NCBI GenBank assembly: GCA_965262175.1
Contig: CBDHES010000002.1
Coordinates: forward strand, 2,728,001 to 2,792,000
Source of the DNA: CADEDH01 sp965262175
GTDB lineage: Bacteria > Actinomycetota > Acidimicrobiia > Acidimicrobiales > SZUA-35
Length of the DNA: 64,000 nucleotides
Direction of reading: 5' to 3'
Positions 49,745 through 58,674 of the stretch are shown piece by piece (within the stretch, counting starts at the first letter, position 1; each line of letters starts with the position of its first letter). A program made the position numbers and the translations under genes. Under the pieces are notes generated by a model, which ran no database searches, had not been told where the DNA came from, and worked only from the letters and a program-made list of their open reading frames with translations.

Positions 49745-52370
49745 TCAGGGGGTCAGGGAGGCGTCGAGGCCGGTCCGTTCCTCGCCGTCGGCCACGCAGG
49801 TCGGGGCCTCGAACCACCGACTGCCGTCGGTGAAGGTCTGCCCTGCGGGAGCGATGAAGGTCAGCACGTAGCAGCCGGCCTCGACATCGAACCGGTACCC
49901 ACCCCCAGCGCCGGTGGTGGCGTCTCCGATCCAGGTCCCGCGACTGCCGTCGGCGCTGGCGGCGAACAGATCGACGACCACCCCCGGTGCGCCGCTGCCC
50001 GACCGGGTGACGGCACCGGACAGGGTGCTGGTGGCGGCGCCGGCCAACCGGGCATCGATGCCGGTGACGGTCTCACCGGCGGCGACGCAGACCGACGAGT
50101 TGAACCACGGACTCCCGTTGGTGAACGTGCGACCGGTCGGCGCGATGAAGGTGAGGACGTAGCACCCCGGGGTCGAGTCGAGGGTGAACCGCCCGTCGGC
50201 GCCGGTCCGGACCGTTCGTAGCCAGGCCCCGCGGCTGCCGTCGGCGGCGGCCTCGAACTGGTCGACGGCGACACCGGCGACCCCGTCCGAGCCTTCGCGT
50301 ACCGCGCCCTGGATCTGGGCCGACGGCGCGGCCGTCGCCAGTTCGGCGTCGACCCCGGCGACCGCCTGGCCGGGTTCGACGCAGACGAACCGGTCCGAGC
50401 CACCCGTCGTCCCCGACGAACGTCTCGCCGGGAGGAGCGATGAAGGTCAGGACCCAGCAGCCGGGGTCGATCGGGTCGAACGTGTAGGTGCCGTCACCGC
50501 CGGTGGTCCGGGTGGCGACGTAGACGCCTCGCGATCCCCCGGCGTCGGCGGTGAACAGGTCGATCGCCACCCCGGCTCGGCCCCCGCCATCACCGACGAC
50601 GGTTCCCGAGATCGAGCCCTGGGTCGGGGTCGGGGCGCCCTCGACGGTGACGAACGCGGCCCCGACCGGGCCCCAGTCGCCGGCCGCGTCCCGTGCTCGG
50701 ACATAGATCGGGTGTTGGCCGGCGGGCAACCCGTCGACCGACACCTGGGCGGTCGCCGCCTCCCGGACCGAGTCGAAGGTGCCGTCCGTCGGGGCCATGG
50801 CCGCCGGGGTCCCACCTTCCCAGGGCCCGGCCCCGACATAGACCTCGGCGGCGACGATGTCCTGGGCCGAGGGTCGACCTCGGCTTCCCGAAGCGGGACC
50901 GAAGGCGTCGTCGTCGAAGACGGCCGACACGGTGATCGTGCCGCTGACCGTCCCGCCGGGCACGGTCGGGCGGTCCGGGGTCGGTCCCGACGGGAGGGTG
51001 TAGGGGCCGCCGGCCACCCGGAGCGAGTAGAGGAGGGCGTCGCGGTTCCGGGGGTAGAGGTCGGCGTCGACACACCGGTAGGGCGGGGTGAACCCGCCGC
51101 ACGAGCCGCCCGACGGACCGATCTCGTAGGTGAACGACGCCACCCCCAGCCGGCCGTAGACCCAATCGTCGGTCGACCCCGACACGGAGTAGAGGAGCTC
51201 GGGCGGGGTACCGACCCGGTACCGGTTCGTGTCGCTCATGCGGAACGCCAGGGCCCGGAGATCGGCGTCGTCGGGGGTGAGGGGCCCGCTGCCGGGCGGC
51301 AGGAGGATCAGGTCGCTGTAGCTGTGGATCGTGATGAACGTGCCGGTCGTGCTGTCGGGGACCGGCACGCCGGGAGCGGTCGGGCGGGATGGCCACAGGT
51401 CGGCGAACAAGGCCTCGAGGGCCTGCTGCTCCGGCTCGGAGGCGCCGGCGGTGCCCCGGTAGGTCTGGGCGCAGGGGTTGGTCGAGGTGCCCGGCCCACC
51501 CCAGCCGTAGTCCGCGTTGCGGTTGAGGTCGACACCGTGCTGGTTGGAGGCGCTCGGCGGGCGACGGCAGTTGCCGATCGTGTCGTTGGCGTTCTTGCGT
51601 TGGAGGTACGGAGCGTTGCCGCCGAGCTCGACGATCTCACGGCCGTCGGGGTTGGCCACCGGGATGATCCACACCTCGGTGGTGTCGAGGATGGCGGTGA
51701 TCTCGGCGTCGGTCCCGTACCCGGCGACGAGGTCGTCGATCAGGCGGTAGGCGACCTCGGCCGGCACGAGCTCCCGGGCATGGATGGCGGCCATGATCAC
51801 CGCCCGGGGCTTGGCCGCGTCGGGCCGGAGGTCGCAGTCGCCGGGCTGGCGGTTGGTGAGGCAGATCGCCAGGAGGTCGTTGCCCCCGGCGCGGCCGTTG
51901 ACCTTGCGCCACGAGTCGCCGTAGTCGACGACCTGGGCCAGGCCCGGATTGGAGGCGGCGACCGCCCGCAGGTGGTCGACGTGCTCGTCCCAGCTGCGGT
52001 AGCCGCCGAAGTACTCCTCGATCGAGAAGTCGTCGCCCGAGCCGCCGAGGAACGGGAGCGCCTGGTCGAGGGTCACGGCGTATCCGTCGGCCCGGAGGGC
52101 GGTCACCTCGTCGGGCCCGGCGACGACGAACAGGTCGTCGCCCTCCCGGATCTCCAGCAGGTCGTAGCCCTCGTCGATGAGGGTCTGGATCTGGGCGTCG
52201 TCCTCGACCGTGACCCGGTAGATGGCCAGGTCGGCCTCGTCGTTGGCGTCGACCGGTGATGCCGCGCTCGACAGGGCCACGACCGCCAGGGCCGCCATCA
52301 GCAGGCCCAGCCGGACCGGTGTCCGTAGGGCAGCCCGCAGCCGACCGATCGTCGAGGTCTCGAGGGTCAC
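49745..52370 (-). CDS. Secreted M14 zinc carboxypeptidase with Cna-B-like repeats (apparent frameshift)
   Basis: GTG 52368-52370 (GGGAGACG upstream) opens a signal peptide (LGLLMAALAVVALSSAASP). The M14 domain has Zn ligands in IHARELVP (HxxE) and HSYSDLILLP, substrate-binding residues in DLNRNADYGW and the catalytic Glu in TYEIG. After an Ig-like region come three repeats of the same type as in the S8 protease (AGVAIDLF, GCWVLTFIAPPG; then ...GCYVLTFIAP and CVAAGE). Near 50388-50398 one extra base shifts the frame inside the first repeat; the alternative frame continues cleanly to 49745. Without correction the frame ends at 50073 in nonsense. It trims C-terminal residues from extracellular peptides. 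Confidence 0.8.
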
Positions 52371-52497
52371 GTTCGTCTCCCGCCGTGGCGCGTGGCCAGT
52401 CCTCTCCAGACCTGAAGGAGGCGCGACCGCCGCTCGTGTGACTGGGTATAGCTGCTCATGGAGCGGCGCGCCACGGGACGCCAGCGGGTGATCCCAC

Positions 52498-53625
52498 TCA
52501 GCGGCCGACCCGATTCGACGGGTCGAAGTCACGGGTCAGGGCGAACGGGGTGAGGTCGTGGTCGACCCCGCCACCGAGGGCCAGGTCGGCGGCCAGCCCA
52601 CCGGAGTAGGGGCCGAGGGTGAGCCCGGTCGGGCCGTGGCCGGTGGCGACGACGACGCTCGGCCGGCCCGGTACCCGATCGAGCACGGGCAGCAGATCGG
52701 GGGTGACGGGGCGGAGGCCGACCCGGACCTCCAGGAGCTCTGCCGGGGCGAGTCCGGGGGTGACCCGGACGGCCTCGTCGAGCACGGCCCGGACGCCGGC
52801 GACCGTGGTGGTGGCGGCGTAGCCCGAGCCGGTCTCCCGGGTGGCGCCGGCGGCGATCCGGCCGCCCGGCCACGGCACCTGGTACTGGTCGCCCATCGGC
52901 GACAGCATCGGCCACCGGGCGGTGTCGCCGATCTCCGCCGGTACCCGGACGTGGGCGATCTGGCCCCGTTGGGGCTCGACCGGCACCTGCACGCCGAGCT
53001 GGGTCCCGAAGGCCGGCGACCAGGCGCCACCGGCGATGACGACGGCCTCCGCCTCCGCCTCGACCGCCGCCAGGTCGTCGACCGGGGTGGGGCGGACCTC
53101 GACGCCGGCCATGGTCACCGACCGGAGGAGGGCGGCGGCCAGCTTCCGACCGTCGACCCGGGCCGCGCCACCGTCGAGCAGCGCGTGGCGGACCTCGCCC
53201 AACACCGGGTACCGCCGCCGGGCCTCGTCGGGGTCGATCGACTCCACGGTGTGACCCGTCGGGTGGCCGCGGTCTCGTTGCCGCCCGAGGATCAGCTCCT
53301 CGACGTGGCGGAACCGGTCGACCTCGTCGTCGGCGACCGCCACGACGAGCAGGCCGACCCGCTCGTACCCGTGGTCGGCGTCGTCGTCGGCATCGAGAGC
53401 GGCGATGAGCTCGGGGTAGGCCCGGGCTGCAGCACCGGCCAGATCCCGCCACGGATCGAGGTCGCGGGTGTTGACCGCCGGCGCCACGATCCCGGCGCCG
53501 GCGTCGGTGGCCCGGCCGGCGTCGTGTCGGTCGTACAGCACGACCGAGGCACCCCGGTCGGCCGCTCGCTTGGCGGCGGCCAGGCCCACCACGCCACCGC
53601 CGATGATCGCCACGTCGAAGGTCAC
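52498..53625 (-). CDS. FAD-dependent D-amino acid/glycine oxidase-like protein (DAO family)
   Basis: A 375-residue flavoprotein. N-terminal FAD motif VAIIGGGVVGLAAAKRAADRG is followed by ATDAGAGIVAPAV and the DAO-family VVIAGGAWSP, with C-terminal VVVATGHGPTGLTLGPYSG closing the FAD site. Family enzymes oxidise secondary or D-amino acids (glycine, sarcosine, proline) to imines. The substrate cannot be fixed. It diverges from a sarcosine/dimethylglycine dehydrogenase-like gene 66 bases away, so both may act on N-methylated or simple amino acids and share a control region. Confidence 0.85.
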   Translation of the reverse strand: MTFDVAIIGGGVVGLAAAKRAADRGASVVLYDRHDAGRATDAGAGIVAPAVNTRDLDPWRDLAGAAARAYPELIAALDADDDADHGYERVGLLVVAVADDEVDRFRHVEELILGRQRDRGHPTGHTVESIDPDEARRRYPVLGEVRHALLDGGAARVDGRKLAAALLRSVTMAGVEVRPTPVDDLAAVEAEAEAVVIAGGAWSPAFGTQLGVQVPVEPQRGQIAHVRVPAEIGDTARWPMLSPMGDQYQVPWPGGRIAAGATRETGSGYAATTTVAGVRAVLDEAVRVTPGLAPAELLEVRVGLRPVTPDLLPVLDRVPGRPSVVVATGHGPTGLTLGPYSGGLAADLALGGGVDHDLTPFALTRDFDPSNRVGR

Positions 53626-53691
53626 CGTCCCACCTTAGGTACCCGGCCGAGCGGGCGAGAAGTAGGCTCGGCGGCCATCGAAGGAGGAGCG

Positions 53692-56136
53692 ATGGCGGTT
53701 CCCGATCGAGCCGAGGTGGTCGTCGTCGGTGGCGGGATCGTCGGCTGCAGCATCGCCTACCACCTGACCCGGCGGGGGATCACCGACGTGGTGGTGATCG
53801 AGCAGGGCTCGCTGACCGGCGGGACGACGTGGCACGCCGCCGGGCTGGTGTCGCAGCTGAAGGCGAGCCACTCCCTCACCCGCCTGGCGACCTACTCCGC
53901 TCGGCTCTTCGAGGAACTGGAGGACGAGACCGGTCAGGCCACCGGGTACCGGACGCCGGGCTCGGTGTCGGTTGCGGCCGACGCCGAGCGATGGGAGGAG
54001 ATCCTCCGGGGGGCGACGATGGCGGCCGGTGTCGGGGTCGAGGCCCGCCCGATCGGGATGGACGAGCTGGCCGAGCGGTGGCCGCTGGTCCGGACCGACG
54101 ACCTCATCGGGGCGCTGTTCATCCCCCGCGACGGGCAGACCTCACCGGTCGACACGACGATGGCGCTCGCCAAGGGGGCCAAGAGCCGGGGTGCGACCGT
54201 GGTCGAAGGGGTCGCGGTGTCCCGCCTGGTGACGACCGGTGGCGCGGTGACCGGCGTGGTGACCGAGGCCGGGGAGATCGAGTGCGAGGTGGTGGTGTTG
54301 GCCACCGGCATGTGGACTCGCCACCTGGCGGCGGAGATCGGCGTGACGGTGCCCCTCCAGGCCTGCGAGCACTTCTACGTCGTGACCGAGCCGATCGACG
54401 GGGTGGGGCAGGCGACGCCGACGCTGCGGGACCCGGCCAACCACACCTATTTCAAGGAGGAGACCGGCAAGATCATGGCCGGCTTCTTCGAACCCCGGGG
54501 CAAGGTGTGGAACCCCGGGCCGATCCCCCGGGACTTCGAGTTCGGCAGCCTCCCCGAGGACTGGGACCACGTCGGCCCGATCTTCGAACGGGCCGTCCAT
54601 CGGGTCCCGGCGCTGGCCGACTGCGGCCTCCAGCTGTTCTTCAACGGGCCCGAGGCGTTCACCCCCGACGGGGTGTTCTACCTCGGCCCCGCGCCCGAGG
54701 TCGACGGCTGCTACGTGGCGGCCGGGTTCAACTCGGTCGGCATCCAATCGGCGGGCGGGGTGGGCTGGGCGCTCGCCGACTGGATCGCCGACCGCCACCC
54801 CCCGATGGACCTGACGTCGGTCGACGTCCGTCGGGTCCAGCCCTTCCAGGGCGACGAGGGGTACCTGATGGAGCGAATCCCGGAGAGCCTCGGGTTGCTG
54901 TACGCCATGCATTGGCCGTTCCGCCAGTACGAGTCGGCCCGGGGGCGGCGGATCTCGCCGCTCCACGACCGGCTGGCCAGGGCCGGGGCGGTGTTCGGCG
55001 AGACCGCGGGCTGGGAACGGCCCAACTGGTACGCCGAGGAGGGCCAGGACCGGGCGTACCGGTACTCGTACGGGAAGCAGAACTGGCACGACAACCTGGT
55101 GCGGGAGTGCCGGGGCGTCCGGGAGGCGGTCGGTGTGTTCGATCAGACGTCGTTCGCCACGTTCACCGTCGACGGGCCCGACGCCGCCTCGGTTCTCGAC
55201 CGGCTGAGCACGGCTCGGATCGACGGACCGATCGGGCGGGCGGTCTACACCCAGTGGTGCAACGACCGGGGCGGGATCGAGGCCGACCTGACGGTGACCC
55301 GCCTCGCCGACGACCGGTTCCTCGTCGTCACGTCGGCGGCCTCCGAGGCCCGGGACGGGGCGTGGCTCCGCCGGGCGGTGACCGGCCGGGCGGCCACGGT
55401 GGTCAACGTGACCCACGATCGGGCGGTGCTCGGGGTGATGGGCCCCCGATCCCGGGACCTGCTGTCGCCGTTGACCCCGGCCGACCTTTCCGCCGACGCC
55501 TTCGGGTTCGGGGCCGCCCAGGTCATCGAGGTCGGTGGCGTCGAGGCGTTGGCCATCCGATTGAGCTATGTCGGCGAGCTCGGGTGGGAGCTGTACGTGG
55601 CCAACGCCGACGCCGGGGCACTGTACGACGCCGTGGTCGACGCCGGCGGTGACCTCGGCCTCGTCCATGCCGGCTACCACGCCATGAACTCGCTTCGGCT
55701 CGAAGCCGGGATGCGGCACTGGGGCCACGACCTCACCGACCAGGACACCCCCCTCGAGGCCGGCCTCGGGTTCACGATCGACTGGGATCACCCGGTCGAC
55801 TTCATCGGTCGGGACGCCCTCGAGGCCCAGCGGGCCCGGCCTCGATCGAGGCGGCTGGTCCAGGTCCGAATCGACCACCCCGACCTCCTCGCCTACCACG
55901 ACGAGCCCCTGCGGCGCGACGGCGTGGCGGTCGGCCGGATCTCCTCGGCGATGTGGAGCGCCACCCAGAACCGGTGCTGCGCCATGGGCTACGTCGAGCA
56001 CCCGACCGGCGACACCGTCACCACCGAGTGGCTGGCGGCCGGCACGTGGGAGACCACGATCGCCGACCGGGTCGTCCCGATCTCGACATCGCTTCGCAGC
56101 TGGTACGACCCGACCAACGCTCGGCCCCGGACGTGA
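53692..56136 (+). CDS. Dimethylglycine/sarcosine dehydrogenase-like FAD enzyme with GcvT domain
   Basis: An 814-residue protein; ATG 53692 follows AAGGAGGAG. The N-terminal half is a DAO-type flavoprotein (VVVGGGIVGCSIAYHLTRRG) with GGTTWHAAGLV, where the His is the covalent FAD attachment site in dimethylglycine and sarcosine dehydrogenases. The C-terminal half (from about 430) is a GcvT-like folate-binding domain (FDQTSFATFTVDGPDAASVL, LSYVGELGWELYV, GYHAMNSLRLEAG). The enzyme would demethylate an N-methyl amino acid and pass the one-carbon unit to tetrahydrofolate. Length matches the family. Confidence 0.9.
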   Translation: MAVPDRAEVVVVGGGIVGCSIAYHLTRRGITDVVVIEQGSLTGGTTWHAAGLVSQLKASHSLTRLATYSARLFEELEDETGQATGYRTPGSVSVAADAERWEEILRGATMAAGVGVEARPIGMDELAERWPLVRTDDLIGALFIPRDGQTSPVDTTMALAKGAKSRGATVVEGVAVSRLVTTGGAVTGVVTEAGEIECEVVVLATGMWTRHLAAEIGVTVPLQACEHFYVVTEPIDGVGQATPTLRDPANHTYFKEETGKIMAGFFEPRGKVWNPGPIPRDFEFGSLPEDWDHVGPIFERAVHRVPALADCGLQLFFNGPEAFTPDGVFYLGPAPEVDGCYVAAGFNSVGIQSAGGVGWALADWIADRHPPMDLTSVDVRRVQPFQGDEGYLMERIPESLGLLYAMHWPFRQYESARGRRISPLHDRLARAGAVFGETAGWERPNWYAEEGQDRAYRYSYGKQNWHDNLVRECRGVREAVGVFDQTSFATFTVDGPDAASVLDRLSTARIDGPIGRAVYTQWCNDRGGIEADLTVTRLADDRFLVVTSAASEARDGAWLRRAVTGRAATVVNVTHDRAVLGVMGPRSRDLLSPLTPADLSADAFGFGAAQVIEVGGVEALAIRLSYVGELGWELYVANADAGALYDAVVDAGGDLGLVHAGYHAMNSLRLEAGMRHWGHDLTDQDTPLEAGLGFTIDWDHPVDFIGRDALEAQRARPRSRRLVQVRIDHPDLLAYHDEPLRRDGVAVGRISSAMWSATQNRCCAMGYVEHPTGDTVTTEWLAAGTWETTIADRVVPISTSLRSWYDPTNARPRT

Positions 56137-56211
56137 CCCAGCGAGCGGGCGACGGGGCGCTGTCAGGACCGGAGGATCCTGCCTGGACGGGATCTGACCC
56201 CGACGGCGGAT

Positions 56212-56301
56212 TGGCGGAAGGTAAGGGATTCGAACCCTTGGTGACCCGGAGGCCACAACGGCTTTCGAGGCCGCCCCATTCGTCCGCTCTGGCAACCTTC
56301 C
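56212..56301 (-). tRNA. tRNA-Ser (anticodon CGA), CCA encoded
   Basis: On the minus strand, GGAAGGT (5') pairs with ACCTTCC (3') as a perfect acceptor stem, followed by G and an encoded CCA. The anticodon arm GCGGC-CTCGAAA-GCCGT gives CGA, the variable arm is long (TGTGGCCTCCGGGTCACC region) as in class II tRNAs, and the T arm AAGGG-TTCGAAT-CCCTT is perfect. It reads UCG codons. The gene stands alone between two protein genes. Confidence 0.95.
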
Positions 56302-56505
56302 GTTCACGAGACTAGCGGTCCCGGATCGCCGCGCCGACGGTTTCCCATCGGCGGCCCGCGCTCGGCGCTGGCTTGGCCACGGCGGGGTGGAGAAACGACA
56401 CCGTTGGGAAGGGGCGGCGGGCGGACCGGGTGGACCTCGGCACTCCGAACGACGACGATGACCGCCATCGAGGTCGCGACGACGCCAACCTGGTAGGAAT
56501 CGTTC

Positions 56506-57240
56506 ATGGCAGCCAACGACCCGACCGCGGACCCTGTGGGGCGAGGTGCGATCCAGGCGGGCGCCGACGATCCGGCCGAGCTGGTGGTCCGGGCCCGGCG
56601 GGCCCTCGATCCACTGGCCGACCCCGACAAGGCCCTGGCCATGGCGGCCTACATGAAGGACCACTTCGCCTTCCTCGGAATTCAGACCAAGGAGCGGCGG
56701 GCCGCCCAGCGGCCGATCCTGGGCGCGTTGGCGGGGGTCGATGGCGATGGGCTGATCGCCTTCGCCGAAGGGTGCTGGGCCGACGACCCCCGCGAGATGC
56801 AGTACGTGGCGATCGACGCCCTCCGCAAGCACGTCGGCACACTCGGCCCCGAGCATCTCGATCCGGTCGGCGCGCTGGTCACCGCCAAGTCGTGGTGGGA
56901 CACGATCGACTCCCTGGCGGCCCACACCGTCGGCCCCCTCGTCACCGCCCACCCCGAGCTGGCGGCCCGGATGGACGCCTGGATCGACGACGACGACATC
57001 TGGCTGGCCCGGACCGCGATCCTCCACCAGCTGGGTTATAAGGAACGAACCGACGCCGACCGTCTCTTCGCCTACGCCGACCGGCGGGCCACCGACACCG
57101 AGTTCTTCATCCGCAAGGCGCTGGGATGGGCCCTGCGACAGTACGCCCGAACCGATCCCGACGCCGTGCGCCACTACGTCGAGGCCAACCGCGACCGCCT
57201 CTCGGGCCTCACCACACGCGAAGCCCTCAAGCACCTGTGA
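56506..57240 (+). CDS. DNA alkylation repair protein (AlkD-like HEAT-repeat glycosylase)
   Basis: A 244-residue all-helical protein starting at ATG 56506. Motifs typical of the AlkD/DNA_alkylation family: MAAYMKDHFAFLGIQTKERR, then VAIDALRKHV, TAKSWWDTIDSLAAHTVGPL with the key Trp and Asp, and FFIRKALGWALRQYARTDP near the end. The enzyme removes positively charged alkylated bases (N3- and N7-alkylpurines) without base flipping. No operon partner; the tRNA-Ser is divergent on its left. Confidence 0.9.
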   Translation: MAANDPTADPVGRGAIQAGADDPAELVVRARRALDPLADPDKALAMAAYMKDHFAFLGIQTKERRAAQRPILGALAGVDGDGLIAFAEGCWADDPREMQYVAIDALRKHVGTLGPEHLDPVGALVTAKSWWDTIDSLAAHTVGPLVTAHPELAARMDAWIDDDDIWLARTAILHQLGYKERTDADRLFAYADRRATDTEFFIRKALGWALRQYARTDPDAVRHYVEANRDRLSGLTTREALKHL

Positions 57241-57289
57241 CCGCGGCGCCGGCGCCGCCCGGCCAACCGTCACCAACTAGGGTCGCCCC

Positions 57290-58069
57290 ATGACACTGGT
57301 GCGCTACGAGCTCTCCGACCACGTCGCCACGATCACCCTCGACCGGCCCGAGGCCCGCAACGCCATCAACGGCGAACTGCGGGCGGACCTCAACGCCGCC
57401 TGGGCCCGGTTCCGGGACGACAACGACGCCTGGGTCGGGATCCTGACCGCGGCCGGCGACACGTTCTCCGCCGGGGCCGACCTGAAGGACGGCGCCGGGT
57501 CGGTCGGGGTGTTCGGTGGCACGTTCTGGGAGAAGCCGACGATCAACTCCTTCGAGAGCGGGATGGAGCTGTTCAAGCCGACGATCGCCGCGGTCAACGG
57601 TCCCTGCATCGGCTACGGCCTGACCGGGGTGCTGTTCTGCGACTTCGTGATCGCCAGCGACCGGGCGTTCTTCTCCTACCCCGAGGTATCGATCGGGGTC
57701 CCGACGATCGTCGGGGCCATCCGGCTCCCCGACCGGATCCGGTGGGCCAACGCCATGGAGTTGCTCCTCACCGGCAAGCCGATGAGCGCCGAGCGGGCAG
57801 CCGAGGTCGGCCTGGCGTGGAAGGTCGTCCCCCACGACGATCTGATGGACAGCGCCCGCTCCTGGGCCACCACCCTCACCGAGGCCGCCCCCCTCGCCCA
57901 GCGGGCGACCAAGGAGGTCGCGTGGCGGAGCCGGGAGATGGGGTGGATCGAGTCGGTCCGGTTCGGCGAGACGATGCGAAAGGTGGCCGGCGCCACCCCC
58001 GATGTCGCCGAGGGCCGGCGGGCGTGGGCCGAGAAGCGGTCACCGACCTGGACCGGCGAGGAGCGCTGA
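57290..58069 (+). CDS. Enoyl-CoA hydratase/isomerase family protein
   Basis: A 259-residue crotonase. N-terminal VATITLDRPEARNAINGELR, oxyanion-hole segments FSAGADLKD and NGPCIGYGLTG, and SYPEVSIGVPTIVGAIRLP carrying a conserved Glu fit the family. One usual catalytic Glu position (in the NGPCIGYG segment) cannot be verified, so hydratase versus isomerase or other crotonase activity is open. It acts on acyl-CoA in fatty-acid or related catabolism. It follows alkD by about 50 bases. Confidence 0.9.
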   Translation: MTLVRYELSDHVATITLDRPEARNAINGELRADLNAAWARFRDDNDAWVGILTAAGDTFSAGADLKDGAGSVGVFGGTFWEKPTINSFESGMELFKPTIAAVNGPCIGYGLTGVLFCDFVIASDRAFFSYPEVSIGVPTIVGAIRLPDRIRWANAMELLLTGKPMSAERAAEVGLAWKVVPHDDLMDSARSWATTLTEAAPLAQRATKEVAWRSREMGWIESVRFGETMRKVAGATPDVAEGRRAWAEKRSPTWTGEER

Positions 58070-58087
58070 CGGCTCACCAGGGCGCGT

Positions 58088-58540
58088 TCAGCGGAGATCG
58101 GCGAAGAAGTCGGTCAGCAGCTCGGCGCAGGTCTCGGCCTCGACGCCGGGGGTGATGTCGAACCGATGGTTGAGCCGGGGGTCATCGCCCACGTTGTACA
58201 GCGACAGGCAGGCCCCGGCCGCCAGGTCGGGCGTACCGTAGACGAGGCGGCCGATCCGGGCGCTGAGCAGGGCCCCGGCGCACAGCACGCACGGTTCGAG
58301 GGTCACGGCCACCGTGCAGCCGTCGAGGCGCCACGACCCGACGACCGCAGCGGCGTCCCGGACGGCCAGCACCTCGGCGTGAGCCGTCGGGTCGCCCGTC
58401 AACTCCCGCTCGTTGTGGCGGCTGGCCAGCAGCGCCCCGTCGCCATCGACCACCACGGCGCCAACCGGGACGTCGCCGTGGTCGAGGGCCCGTCGGGCTT
58501 CGGCGATGGCCAGCGCCATCAGCTCGGAGTCGGTCATCAT
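58088..58540 (-). CDS. tadA: tRNA-specific adenosine deaminase TadA
   Basis: A 150-residue deaminase starting at ATG 58538-58540 (ATG 58535 is adjacent). Zn and catalytic motifs TAHAEVLAVRDA (HAE) and LEPCVLCAGALLSARI (PCxxC) are intact, with RIGRLVYGTPDLAAGA and LNHRFDITPGV typical of TadA. It converts A34 to inosine in tRNA-Arg(ACG) and is usually essential. It is convergent with the enoyl-CoA hydratase and divergent from hyuA. It is unrelated to the pilus gene family of the same name. Confidence 0.92.
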   Translation of the reverse strand: MMTDSELMALAIAEARRALDHGDVPVGAVVVDGDGALLASRHNERELTGDPTAHAEVLAVRDAAAVVGSWRLDGCTVAVTLEPCVLCAGALLSARIGRLVYGTPDLAAGACLSLYNVGDDPRLNHRFDITPGVEAETCAELLTDFFADLR

Positions 58541-58674
58541 GGCCCCGTTTCTACCAGGACCGGGCCCGGTCGGCGGCGGTGGAGGGCGATACCCCGACCG
58601 GCGGGACCGGGCGACGGTCGGCAAGGCGTCAACGGCCGTGGCCCTCGGTCTCCCCGCCGAGCTACCGTCGTCCG

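Noticed and set aside
56214..56315. Peptide beginning GKGFEPLVTR on the plus strand
   Set aside because: It is the antisense translation of tRNA-Ser, a well-known source of spurious peptides.
54142..57276. Open frame of about 1,044 codons on the minus strand
   Set aside because: It is the antisense of the dimethylglycine dehydrogenase-like gene, runs through the tRNA-Ser and into alkD, and has no ribosome binding site or domain.
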